Below, in pieces: positions 46,915 to 58,550 of a DNA stretch of 64,000 nucleotides. The notes under the pieces are model-generated. The model saw only the letters and a list, made by a program, of their open reading frames with translations, did no database searches and was not told the origin of the DNA. A program made the position numbers and the translations under genes. Source of the stretch: Plasmodiophora brassicae (lineage: Eukaryota > Endomyxa > Phytomyxea > Plasmodiophorida > Plasmodiophoridae); the NCBI GenBank assembly GCA_039704465.1, contig JASFAU010000006.1, forward strand, positions 868,001 to 932,000, in the 5' to 3' direction. Each line of letters opens with the position of its first letter. The stretch's first letter is position 1.

Positions 46915-47676
46915 TCAGCTTACCAACAGAATGTTCGGAAACTGCCCTACCGTGTCACTCTTGCACAGGTGTTGGCCGTCACAAGCACCGAACGAGCCCG
47001 ACTCAGGGACGTGGGTTTCGTCGGTGACATCGGGGGCGGACCCGTCTTGCTTGTGCGCCACCTGGCCATACTTGGCCTTGAGCGCTTCCATCTGAGCGTG
47101 TATGCCAGCCATAAACCCATCGATACGCGGGTCGCCGGGAGCCTGTGCTTCAGACCCAACGGACAATGTCCCCACGTGAAGTGGAACGCGAATGATACCG
47201 CGAGGCCTTTCCGACGAGCCCACTGGGCCACTCTCTGGAATCATCTGGGAATCCCCGGGCTCCACGACGACGTCGGCGGCTCCGCTGCTCTTACGGGCAG
47301 AGATGGCTGTCCTGAGTGCACTCGAAGGCGTCCTGCGACCCGGGCTGTCAGGGGAAGTCTCCTCCGCGCTATCGTGCCCCGAGGATTCACGGCCGGAGAC
47401 GTCACCGGGCTCTGCATCGCTCATACTGCCAGTCATCCGTCCCTTTCTCATGAACGACGAGTGGGCGAACTTGCTCTGGATGTTGTTCGGTTCCTTGGGC
47501 GACGACGCCGTCGACGGGATGTCCACACGCTGCCCGATGCGATCCGGCACAGCACCCGAACCGTCGCCACCGCCGTCCGCACCCTGCTGCTCCTCGCCGC
47601 AGGCTTCCGTACGCCCTCCGCCAGCCAAGGCAATTACGGCGACAAGCACGACGAACCTCACCGAGCCGTTGACCAT
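46915..47676 (-). CDS. Secreted hydrophilic protein, unknown
   Basis: A single exon encodes 253 aa. It has a signal peptide (VRFVVLVAVIALAGGGRTEA), and the mature protein is disordered, rich in Ser, Gly, Pro, Glu and Asp (EEQQGADGGGDGSGAVPDRI; GRESSGHDSAEETSPDSPGR), with an RK patch (MRKGRMTG). A helical end IDGFMAGIHAQMEALKAKYG could be a dimerisation element. There are few Cys. No family. The start was chosen so that the hydrophobic leader is N-terminal; the frame is open for about 29 more codons upstream. Confidence 0.55.
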   Translation of the reverse strand: MVNGSVRFVVLVAVIALAGGGRTEACGEEQQGADGGGDGSGAVPDRIGQRVDIPSTASSPKEPNNIQSKFAHSSFMRKGRMTGSMSDAEPGDVSGRESSGHDSAEETSPDSPGRRTPSSALRTAISARKSSGAADVVVEPGDSQMIPESGPVGSSERPRGIIRVPLHVGTLSVGSEAQAPGDPRIDGFMAGIHAQMEALKAKYGQVAHKQDGSAPDVTDETHVPESGSFGACDGQHLCKSDTVGQFPNILLVS

Positions 47677-47829
47677 TACGAAATGAGACCCGCAAACGAC
47701 AAGAGCGACGGGCGGCCCCGAATTTGGCCTCGTGCTGGATGTTCCCGACCCGACGCTCGCCACTGGGAGGCCCCAGGAATGACTGGTGCGCGTCTTCCGT
47801 AGGTAATCACCGTTCGCGTGAATTTCGCA

Positions 47830-48528
47830 ATGGTCGGCCGTGCTGCTGGTGGCAAGAGGAAACTAAGGGGCGGTGATGCGGAGGACATGGCGGCGGCGAC
47901 CTCGCCAGGTGGAAAGCGGGCGTCGCCGAGTCGCTACAATGACTACAAGGAGGATGCGGGAGGCAACGTGTACACGGGCATGAAGGTCGGCGGGAGGCAC
48001 ATCTGGGATTACGGCGCCGGCGAATGGAGGGAGACGAAGGAGACGGCGGATCGGTGGCGGATCCAGTATCAGGTGACGAAGCGTCGCCGCGGCCATGCCC
48101 CGCCTGGGAGCGGCGTGCCGATCGGCACGGAATACCACTGGATGATCGTCGCCCACCAGTACGTGAAGAAAGTCGACGACAACACGTACGAGACGAACAT
48201 GGAGGGTCTGAAGTACAAGCTGGCCCACAAGCGCGCAGGACACGACGAATGGAGCATACCGACTGAACACCGGCGACGGACACGCGAGGTGCGCATCTTA
48301 CAGGACGCGATCGATCGCGTCGAGGCACAAGAGGCGCCCGGCGGCACCGAGACGCATGGTCGTCGACGAGGGCGCGCCACGTCCCCGCTGCTGAAAGGTC
48401 AGCGCACGCTCGAGGAAATGCTCGGCGTCCACAAGCCGAAACCTGCCGACCAGGCCCAGACGACGACCGACGCCAACGACGACGTTACCACGCCGTCCGA
48501 CCTCGACGAGGATGAGCCCGACCAGTAG
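47830..48528 (+). CDS. Basic hypothetical protein, 232 aa
   Basis: A single exon. The flanks are disordered and charged, around a compact middle of about 110 residues with many aromatics: GMKVGGRHIWDYGAGEWRET, then ADRWRIQYQVTKRRRGHAPP, GTEYHWMIVAHQYVKKVDDN and TYETNMEGLKYKLAHKRAGH. The pattern (W-D-Y-G, R-W-x-I-x-Y, E-Y-H-W-x-I-V-A-H-Q, Y-x-T-x-x-x-G-x-K-Y-K-L-x-H-K-R) looks strongly constrained, so this is probably a real conserved domain of a family I cannot name. The tail is acidic. It may be nuclear (basic N-terminus GKRKLRGG). It is divergent from the secreted protein gene at 46915-47676, 154 bases apart. Confidence 0.65.
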   Translation: MVGRAAGGKRKLRGGDAEDMAAATSPGGKRASPSRYNDYKEDAGGNVYTGMKVGGRHIWDYGAGEWRETKETADRWRIQYQVTKRRRGHAPPGSGVPIGTEYHWMIVAHQYVKKVDDNTYETNMEGLKYKLAHKRAGHDEWSIPTEHRRRTREVRILQDAIDRVEAQEAPGGTETHGRRRGRATSPLLKGQRTLEEMLGVHKPKPADQAQTTTDANDDVTTPSDLDEDEPDQ

Positions 48529-48893
48529 AATACACACAAAGTGGCGATCCGATCGCCGTCTATCAGACACTCGATATTGTTCCGTGTATGGCGTATCCCA
48601 ACGGGGGGTCGCGGGTGCCCGTCCCGTGGGCGATGCAGTTCGCAAGTCTCCGCAACTGTACGGCCAGTCGCAAAGCTGCAGGCTAGCTACACTGTTGCCC
48701 CAGTTGGTTCAACAGATGCAGCGCGCGGTTGTTGGATGCCGGCGGCTGCACGATTGTCGCGGGGCGGCGACGGCGCCGGGCCGTTTTTGACGGGAACCCC
48801 GATCCGGGTGTCGTTCGGTCGGCAGGGCTGCCGATCCGCGCCGGCCGCATTCTCGTTGGCGCCACGGCAGCGTTCAGGATCGTGCAGCGGACG
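48529..48893. other. Intergenic, SPATA20 upstream region
   Basis: No independent gene. The frame leading into 48894 is open for more than 50 codons upstream ([17 protein letters not shown] just before the ATG), so an N-terminal extension such as a mitochondrial presequence is possible. Confidence 0.4.
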
Positions 48894-51800
48894 ATGGCGA
48901 CCCGGGCGGCCGGCCGCAACCTGCTGGCGTCGTGCGCGGGCAGCCCGTACCTGTTGCAGCATGCGAACAACCCGGTGCACTGGTACCCGTGGGGACAGCA
49001 GGCCTTCGATCGGGCCAAGGCCGAAAACAAGCCGTTCGTTGCGGTTCGTGCACGACGACATGCGAACGCTGTGCTGATTCGGTGGTGCATAGCATATTTC
49101 TGTCCATTGGATACTCGGCGTGCCACTGGTGCCATGTCATGGAACGGGAGAGCTTCGAGAACGAAGACATCGCGAAACGTACGCCATTCCGTTGTCGTTC
49201 ATGCTCGTATCTGAGACAAGGGCTGCTCGTTCTTCAGTTATGAACGAATATTTTGTCAATATCAAGGTCGACAAAGAGGAGCGCCCTGACGTTGATCGTG
49301 TCTACATGACCTACGTTCAGGTTCGGTTCCTATTTAATGGACAGACTGATGGCACTGACTTAGACTGTGTGCGAATAGGCCACGACGGGATCCGGCGGAT
49401 GGTCTGTTGATCGGAAACGTTATCGTGGATGATGACCAACCTTGCGTATGTAGGCCTCTTAGCGTCTTCTTAACGCCAGATCTAAAACCGTTCCTGGGTG
49501 GAACGTACTTCCCACCTGTGGACAAGTTCGGCCAGCCTGCGTTCCCAACTGTACTGGAACGTGTTCATGAGGCTTGGGTGAGCGACAAAGACGACATCTC
49601 GAACAAGGCGAGTCGCGTTATGGCACTGCTTGCTGACAAGCTCGGTGGGGTCGGGTCAGCACCACAGGGTGGCACACCGCCCATCTCAACCAGCTCTTCA
49701 AAGCTGAAGGAAGTCGTTGATCACGCATTTCGCTCTTTCCACAAGCGTTACGATGCCAAGTATGGTGGTTTCGGGTGCGTACAATGGAATGCACGTCAAT
49801 GGCAATGATCCCGATTCCCCATGTTTGCGTAGGCGAGCGCCCAAGTTTCCGACACCTGTGGAGCTTCAGTGTCTCTTCGCATTGCATTCTTCCGGAATGT
49901 TGGACGCGGCCTCGAGCAAGACATGTTTGGACATGGCACTGCATACCCTGACCATGATGGGCCAAGGTGGCATACACGACCACGTTGGCGGCGGTTTCGC
50001 TCGGGTAACCGATTTCATTCTGTCCTACTTGCTATTGCTGTGGCCTGATCTTGTACCAGTATTCCGTGGACGAGCTATGGCATGTGCCCCAGTACGGATC
50101 GGGTAATCTGTCATCCCATCGTCACGTTCTCTGATCGGTCCATCTGCATTCCAGCTTCGAAAAGATGCTGTATGACAATGCGCAGCTGATGCAGAGCTAT
50201 CTGGCCGCCTACCAACTGTCGAACAATGTCTACTTTGCAGATGTTGCTCGGTCGATTTTTGACTACGTTGGATCGCCGGTCGGCCCTCATCCTTCGCTCT
50301 GCATTGACTTCCCTACAGGTCATCGGAGAGATGCGCCACGAAGGTGGCGGCTTTTATTCGGCCGAAGATGCCGACAGCCTCCCGTTTGCTGGTGCAACTG
50401 AATCGGTTCGTATACGCTAGTGTGCCATTGTTCGACTGCTAATGTCTCGTTAGCGGGAAGGCGCGTTCTATCTGTGGACACGCTCAGAGATCATGGACGC
50501 TCTTGGGTCGACCAACGGCAGCGCGTTCTGCTTCCACTATAACGTTAAGGTCTGCTGCAGCGATTTCTTGAGCAGTCTTCCATGTCTAACAATGTCATCA
50601 AGGATTCTGGGAATACGGATATGTCGCCAATGAGTGATCCGCATAACGAGTTCCGGAACCGGAACGTCCTCATCGAATTGGGAAACGCGCCGTTGGCACG
50701 AACGGCATCACACTTTCGCATGAGCGAATCTGAACTTCGCGCGGTTCTTCGGGAATCGTGCCGCAAGCTCTGCTCGATCCGCAAAGAGAAGCGCCCGCCG
50801 CCTAACAAAGATGACAAGATTATAGCTTCATGGTACGTTCGCCAAAGGTGCGCTCAAATAACGCTCAACGTTGATACAGGAACGCTATGATGATATCGGC
50901 GTGCGCGCGGGCTCATCAAGTGCTGACAGTTGGGACGACGGACGATGCTAGACAGTCGAAAGAATCCAGCCGCGATTTCCTTTCGGTACGCCCTCAATAG
51001 CAGCAAACGTGTTTAGTGTTGATTTAACCGCCGTTGCTCTAGGCGGCTGTCGAATGCGCCCAGTTTGTTAAGCGCCACTTAATTATATCGTCACCTGATA
51101 CGGCCCCGAAGCAAGCGACGGTCACTGGAATGCGTCGTAGCGTCCGCTTCGTTAAAGGTTACAGCGATCGCATTGCCAGTCTACGATGCTGATTAAGGTT
51201 TGGCAGACGAGGTTGTGTATGGACCGTCTGCTGGAGCTGATGATTTCGCCAACATGGTATGGTTCATTGTGGCATCATCGTCGTCACTCGTCAGCTCGAG
51301 TGATATATTGCAATCCGTCCAGATCGCCGCCATGATCGACCTTTATGAAGCCAGTGCAGAACCGAGATGGCTTCAGTGTGCGTTGGACCTGCAGTCTGTT
51401 CTCGACGAAAAGTTCGCCGAATCTGGTCATGCGGCGTAGGCGACCGATCCGACGTCCCTGTTTCGCCGTTACTGACACGTTTGACATCAGGTACTATAGC
51501 ACGGACCCAAACGATGATCCTAACGTGCTGCTCCGACTGGTCGAGAGGTCGGACGGGGCGGAACCGTCCCCCAATTCTGTCAGTCTGGCGAACTCTGCGC
51601 GTCTGGCGTTATTCGCTGATCGTGGAGAGCCCAACAAGTTCCTGGAACGCGCTCAGTAACACTGCAGAAACCGCTGTCTTGTTAGACATATGATTGACAG
51701 TCTTCCCAGGTCGCTTGCCTGCTGGGCAGTGTCGTCCTTTGCTGAAACCGGGCATACATCGATGCCTCTGATGCTTGCCAACATTGTCCTGTTCAATGCC

Positions 51801-52284
51801 GGGTCAGCATCGATCAAGATCGTCATCACTGGCAACCGACACATTCCTGATCATTATTCCACGATTCAGGTCGGCCGGGTTGCCGCCTTCGATACGCAAG
51901 TCTATTGATCGTGGTGTATGTAGGAATTCCTGCGTGCGATCCATTCCAAGTATCTCCCATTGAAAGTCATCCTCCACGTGACGTCCGAAGAGGCGCGGGA
52001 CTATCTGAAGTCAATCAACGACTCCGTCGAGGTATGCGGCATCGCATTCGCACCTGCTTGTTCGATGTGATAAGTGTCCCCCTGTATAGTCGATGTACGA
52101 CTCTGCTGAACAAGGAGGCAAGGCGACCTGCTACATTTGCGAGGGGTTCACTTGTCGTCCGCCCATCACGGAACTCAGCGATCTCGTCAGCCAGCTTGAG
52201 CACATGGGCGCTTCCGACAATCGCAAACCCGTCGTCAAGTCTCGCCGCGTCACGGGCAAGCCTAAACCTGACAATGACGGATAA
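48894..52284 (+). CDS. SPATA20 / DUF255 thioredoxin-like protein
   Basis: The family combines an N-terminal thioredoxin-like domain with an (alpha/alpha)6 barrel; its biochemical role is unsettled. Many introns of 50-60 nt occur. The first splice (AAG CC|C ATA) restores [20 protein letters not shown] with the redox CHWC motif. The next exons give [20 protein letters not shown], then [19 protein letters not shown] splice within a Trp codon near 49400 gives [20 protein letters not shown], then [20 protein letters not shown]. Downstream: [90 protein letters not shown] and [19 protein letters not shown]. The region 50830-51200 is poorly resolved. The end is [20 protein letters not shown], then ITEL ..., as in the family, stopping at 52284 after a short basic tail. 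The family assignment is firm. Confidence 0.9.
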
Positions 52285-52600
52285 ACACGACACCTGGCTA
52301 CCTCTGACCTAACTGATTCTTCTTATAGTCCACGTTATGAGATCCATGGCTATGGAGAATCGGGTGGTGGGCCGTATCAGGGACCGTCTTGGGGGAACCG
52401 TCGTTTCGATATCGCCTTTGCGAAGTCGTCATGCTGTCCTGCGTCTGATCGGGAGGCGACAGCGTTGGCCCAGCTATCCATGTTACTGTCGTCTCTGGGG
52501 CACTCGTTCGCGTTTGCCAGCAGGTTGCTCCAAACACGAACGCGGCTCGGGTCCGGCAGACCGACTCCTGTCTGCCCCGATCCAGTCGACGGCCATCGGT
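52285..52600 (+). other. Open frames of uncertain status downstream of SPATA20
   Basis: A plus-strand frame reading YGYGESGGGPYQGPSWGNRR, then FDIAFAKSS and ALAQLSMLLSSLGHSFAFAS at 52345-52530 looks protein-like, but it has no placed start and runs across the start of the next candidate gene in another frame, ending at 52683. It may be an exon of an overlapping gene. Confidence 0.25.
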
Positions 52601-53022
52601 ATGAAAGAGCCGACACGGTTAATTGTGGTCGGCGTTCTGGCTCTGGCCTCCTCCGCGCCTGCCGGTCGCACTGTCGCCGATGAGCAAGTCCCGAGAGTAT
52701 GTCACAGATCCGAACAGCAAGACTGGGAGCCATGACCGCATATCGCCGTGCATTCGAAACTAGCCAACGTCTTACCAGATCGAATGGAGCTTTGAAAGGG
52801 TCAACTCCAACGGGCAGGTGGGAGCCAAGGAGCCCTATCAGCGCCGGCGATACATTATAATAAACATACCAAGGATCCGCAGCGAAGTTCTCGTCTGTAC
52901 GGTTGGTGGTCTACTATTATCGTAGAGATCCGAACCCACAGCTCGTTACCATTGGGTGGCGAAGGGATCCGAATGAAATCACACTGGATGTAATAAATAG
53001 AATGCTAAGGCTGAGTTATTGA
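52601..53022 (+). CDS. Small secreted protein, about 90 aa
   Basis: The ATG at 52601 gives a signal peptide (TRLIVVGVLALASSAPAG). A model in phase 0 uses donor GTATGT near 52700, an exon IEWSFERVNSNGQ near 52780-52820, and a last exon FSSVRLVVYYYRRDPNPQLV, then TIGWRRDPNEITLDVINRML, ending at TGA 53020-53022. The last exon looks like a small beta-rich domain with alternating hydrophobics. Intron lengths (82 and 70 nt) are longer than average here, so the junctions need transcript support. The stop overlaps the stop of the convergent flippase gene by 7 bases. No family recognised; an effector-like secreted protein is possible (inference). Confidence 0.45.
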
Positions 53023-56000
53023 TCACCGGAACCTTTCGAATCGGACGATTTCATGTTGCCACTATTCACCTTGGACGACGTACGCGTCAGCGACGATCGC
53101 CTGGCCCGCGACTCCTCCTCTTCGATCTGCCTGGCCAGGTACATGAGCGCTTCGACAGTTGGCCCGTTGATGATGAAGACGGGTTCCTCGACGCTCTGGT
53201 TCACGCACGAGTCGGAATCCACTTTCTTCTTCCCCTTTCGCTTCTGCGAACCTGTGTCAGTTTCCAGACTAGCAGTGTCTCGTTTGGCTCACATTCTTCT
53301 TGTGCCTGTCCCGGTATTCTTTTTGTTCTTGTATCTGTCGGCAGGCAATCAAAGGTATGCAACAACGAGGGGCGAATCCGGTCGACCTGTGTGGCAGATT
53401 CGAGAGTCGGGTAGGAAAACGCAAAGCTAGAGAGAAGTTGCCCCATCGCGTTATCTTCTTCGGTTGCAGCTATGGCGTTCTTATTCGTGGGTAGTAGGCC
53501 ATGATCTTCCTCGAAGAACACGTCGTCTTCTTCCTCTTCAGCACCTGTCGTTCTCGATGCGCCTTTCTCGACTTCGAACGTCGAATCGACTGCCACACTT
53601 TCAGATCCCAACGCCAGCAACGGTGACCATACTGCATCACTGGACATACGCTTGACTTCTCGTACGATGGTGCATGGGTCAGGGTATAGCATGGACTGGA
53701 CGCATTGGGCACCCAGCTCCAAGATGAAAATGGTGGTCGCGCACAGCACGAACATGGCGTACGACATTGGGTTACTGAACATGATCGCGGCCATACCGTA
53801 GAAATCGCCCAAGCTCATACTGGAATAGATAACAATGAAGGACACCCTGTACCAGGGTTAACGATTCGTCCCACAATCCAGGCCTGCAATGCGTTTGTAC
53901 GAACCAGAATGTGATGGAGCCCAAGATGGCGGCCAGGTGGGCCACCGTCCAGTATTGCGTCTCCATAGCCATCTTTGTGTTGACTGCAAGGACCAACGAC
54001 CCGTTGATCAGGATGCCCAGCAGGTCCATGTCCATATTCCAGTCCTGGCCGAGCAGGATTTCAATAGCGTATCGGAAATACACATCAACGGTCCCGACGC
54101 TGGAACCGTAGACGCCAAAGAGGAAGACGATCAGGGAATGGATCAGGGCTGTGGCCACATATTGCAGAAAGACCCGGACGTTAAATAGTCTGTGGAACTG
54201 GCCACGAAGGTAGACCTTCGGGTACTGCAAGATCGTGGTAACCTCCAGGTCTCTGTCCAGGACGCCAAACGTCACGACGGGAAACAACGTGAACGCCACG
54301 TTCCACCCGCCCGACAGCCATGCGTTGTACAACGACGATCCCGAGTACCTGTTCGTTGGCGACTGAATCGCCACCTCATATACCAGTCAAACACCGATGC
54401 GATACCCGTTGTAGGCGCAGTAGTAGAACATGGTCAGGACGAGGGCAATGTTCTTGTAGAATGACAATAGGATTACCTGAGCGGCATCAACAAGAGGCAG
54501 CACAGTGACATGGGATTCTGCCAACTTTGGATATTCGCCGATAGCTCCATGTTCCATGGACGAGCAGAAGGCGCGCCAGGAACTTGAACTGACCGATGGC
54601 GAAATCCGATGCCCGAACGGCTTGCATTCCTTCGTTGCCGGCAATGGCCACCCCTATATCTGCCTCCTGCAGCATCGGAACGTCGTTGGCCCCATCGCCG
54701 ATCGCTAAAGTTAACGGTGACGGTGTCGCCCGCTTCACCAGCCGAACCACAGCAGCCTGTCAGTAGACGCAAACGTTTAGGGAACCCGGACCTCGTGGCC
54801 AGCCATCATGACGAACCTTCTGGCGAGGGGTCACTCGACAGGCCAGAACAGCGCGACATCGGGTTGACGTCCTGAAGAAGATGTCGCACAGGCATTCGTC
54901 CTGCAGGATCACGTCCTGGAAAACAACCGCATCAGGTATCGTCAGCAGGCCAGAAGGGGGAGGAGGAGCGATCACAGACCAGAGCCTGCCCATCGACAAT
55001 GAGCGCGCATGGTGTGCCCTTCCAGATGACCTTGGAGAACATGGCAAGCAGGTCGGATAGATTCGGGATGGAGTCGGCGGACAGCTCCAGGCGCGTCATG
55101 TCGGGTGTAATCAGATTGCAACTGCACCCGATCGTGATCGCCGTCTCGATTTTATCACCCGTCAGGATCCACATCTGTCGTAACGTCAGAGACGTGGTGG
55201 GCGCCCCGGCAACGGTCTCAGGCGTACTTTGATGCCAGCGCTGCTGAGAAGACTGATCGTTCGGGGCACTCCCACTTGGAGACAGTCTTCGATCGCGGTA
55301 ACTGCCAGCAGTTGCAGGTTGCACTCAATCTCTGACGCCAGCTTGTCCATGCCGGGTCCCTAATGCCGGCTTCTCGTTAGCAGCGCGTCTTCACGTACGG
55401 ATTACACAGGTCAAGCGAGGCTACTGACACTAACGCCCTGTGACAGGGCCGTTTGAAATCGCTTATTCCATTCCTTGTAGAACCCCGGCTCCAGAACAGC
55501 CTTCGACAGCGTTAGCGTTCGAAGGCCGGCCACAGCGAAATGCTTCGAGACGGTTTGAGACGCGTACGCAGCACCAATGGGCGATTACTCCTCGGTTACC
55601 TTCAGGTGTTTCTTCGTGGTGGCCACACTGACAGTTTGATCGGGGCTCAACGATTCAATGATGACACGGTCGGACCCCTTGCAGTATAACTCGATGGTGC
55701 CTTCGGGTGTCATGACGACCATGCTCATGCAGGCGCGCGCAGGCGTGAACTCATTGATGTTCAGGACGCGGAACCGTTGGTGCTCGCCCAGAGCGCACAC
55801 CCCGATGTACTTCGAATCGCGGAACTCAAGCTCGTACCTGTAAGAGGCACATTGAGTGGTTCTCCATTTCCCACTCCCGAAAACCCGTCTGTGTCATACC
55901 CGTAGGCGAAGGCGCCTCTGACCAGCGCGTCTTCATCCGCCGATATCGATTTGTACTTCAGGATAATGTTCCCATCCCGGTTGTGCTGTGTACTGCTGTG

Positions 56001-58313
56001 TCAGACGTCAGCCCTTTACATAGTCGTCGCAACGCATCCGACCCGTTCTGGAAATATGCTATGGCAAACGCTCATGACGCGTAACGTGTCCCGGATTGTT
56101 GTCGAATGGGTCTGGTTGGCCTTCAGGTGCATCACCAGCATGGGTCCCTTGAGGACCTTCGGCTCCCCTTCGTTGCGTCGCTGGGACACTCCTAGGGCAT
56201 TTCCGAGCGCATAAGGACGCGAATTTCACAAGGCATCATGCGGGATCGACCGACTTTGTGCTTGGTACGACGACGGTTGATCCAAGTGGACACGCTTGCC
56301 GTGATATCCGTTCGACGGGACAATGGCGTCGTAGACCTTGGAACCGATGGAGACGCGCTTGAACACCATCTGGTTTCTCGTCAGCGTCCCTGCAGCACAA
56401 GTATGGGAACCCTGACAAATTCATGGCAACCGCCATTGCATTATACCGGTCTTGTCAGAAAAGATATACTCGATTTGGCCAAGATCCTCGTTCAAGGCCG
56501 ATGTTCGCGCATACGCTCGCTGTCGCCTGCGTACTACGACATCAGTGGGTGGAGCCGACATGGGCAACCTGATCGGCGTACGTATGCGCATGGAACAGGC
56601 GGATGTCGCATTCGACGAGCTTGGCTTGGACAAACTTCACAACCTCCAATGTTAGGTACAGGGAGATGGGCACGAGGTTGTTGAACAGAATCAGGAACGT
56701 GATCAGGCTTGACAGGACGTCGGATGACGTTGTCGCTGACACAAAGGGCACATACCTGTCTGACGGTGAGAACGTGAACGTCAGCCGTTTGGCAGTACTT
56801 GTACCAGGCGAGTTTGTTCTGCGACGTCCAGACGGCAAACCCGATCGTCGCGATGGCACAGAGCGCGCAAACGCCGAGCAGGATGAACACAATAACGCGA
56901 TTGACAAGCCGTTCCACATTTGACGACTTCGTCCGCATTGGTCTGGCGTCTCGTGCCTGTTTGCAGTCGGATCCGGTGTACACAACGAGGACGAACGCCT
57001 GACGGTTCATTAGCGGCATCACCAGGAGTCACCCCGCAGAGGTAACGACAGACCGTTTCGGTGCTGCGAAGCGCTGCCCCCCGAAGGATGATGTTGTTCG
57101 CGTTGATCGGACAAGGCGAGGAAACGCCATCTAGGAACATCATCCCGTCGAACCGGTGAATGTTGGCATTCGGCTGGTCGCAGGTGACGACGCCTGCAAA
57201 CAAGGTAGACAGACGAGTGTCAACGGCTGCCCAGACAGCACCACAGGCATTGCCAGGCGATACCACGTAAACGTGATGCATCGCGAGCGTTCGTTATGAT
57301 CTGCGCACAGTGAGGCACCGCTTGCCGGATCTTCAAATTGGTCTCTCCCTGGAATCCAGGTTCAGAGCCAGGCAGGTGAAGCAACTCCTGAAGGGACGAA
57401 CGTCCAAGTTCGACGTCTCAATGAAGCCGATGCCGTTAGGTATGCACGTCGAGAGCAATATAGAATCGGCAGGAATCGACTGTCCATCCGAGATCTGCAG
57501 GACGTCGCCGACCCGAACATCGCTGCTGAAAACGGTTCGAAGACGAGGCCCCTCCCGGTTCCCTGTCATCATGAACCGACCAATCATGTCGCCGCTCAAC
57601 AATGTGGTCATCTCTACGATAACGTACCGAATTCCACAACATCCACCTCACTGAAGTTTACCATGTCATCTGCCTCATGCCTGTTCCAGTCTTCGAGGAA
57701 CTAAGCAACCATAGCTATGTCACACAGGCGGCACTATGTGGAACCTCCTGGGACGTTACCTCTTTGACCAGGGACAGGAATATGACACAGAGCAATGGGA
57801 TTAGGGTGGCGAACTTGCTAGTGGGCGACAGCGTCGTGGAGACCTTACTCCGGGTGAGCGCTGGGAGTCCCGACCCAACGCTGGGGACCGAACCTGGATG
57901 ATGGAGACGGCAAGGAAGTAGCAGTTGGCAACCCGGGAGAACTGTTCGAACATGCACTTCGGGACGAAGTTCACCATGGTGTACTTCGAGGTATTGACCT
58001 GGCCCAACGCGTCATGGGCCTGAGCACGCGGAACGCTGACCCTCCCGACCTTGTTGTTGCAAAAGGATCGGGCGGTATCCTCATCGCCGATGCGAATCAC
58101 ACGACGTGGCTTATCGCGGTCCTGGTCACCAGCGCCGCTGCTCGCGTCCCGGATCGCTGCCTCCAGGTCGGGTTCAGGCGCCACAGCCGCCGCCGCCGCC
58201 TTCCCAGGCGCCGCATCCGACCCGTCGCGCGGGTGAGGCTGGGGCGTGCGCCCGGCCGTATCGTCGACGACGGCCGCCGTCCGCCTGGCTGTCAACGCCA
58301 ACCGGGACGTCAT
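53016..58313 (-). CDS. P4-type ATPase (phospholipid flippase)
   Basis: Flips aminophospholipids from the outer to the cytosolic leaflet using ATP. ATG 58313 opens a disordered N-terminus, then [20 protein letters not shown] and [27 protein letters not shown] (family N-terminal signature). Other markers on the minus strand: [20 protein letters not shown] near 57100; [20 protein letters not shown] near 56450-56370, an intron splitting the phosphorylated-Asp motif; [20 protein letters not shown] near 55730; [20 protein letters not shown] near 55170; [20 protein letters not shown] near 54700; and [20 protein letters not shown], then [16 protein letters not shown]-terminal TM helices lie between 54500 and 53760, and a hydrophilic tail ends near 53016. 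At least 15 short introns occur and not all were resolved. A CDC50-type partner is expected elsewhere. Confidence 0.93.
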
Positions 58314-58550
58314 TCGTCGTGCACCCGGCAGCCCATTGCACCTCTGCGTGCGGCTTCACAGAGCGCCGCCGGTCGTCACAGAACCATGCCGCATCCGATG
58401 GGCCGGCGTACACGACAACGATCGTCTAGGTAACCCCCGCGGGCGCCATTCGCCACCCGCGCTGCGGCCAGGAACGCCATTGTAGTGGACGAAATGGTTA
58501 AGTGTGCCCGGCAGGGTGACCGGGAGGGACCCCGACCGTATCACGACGTG

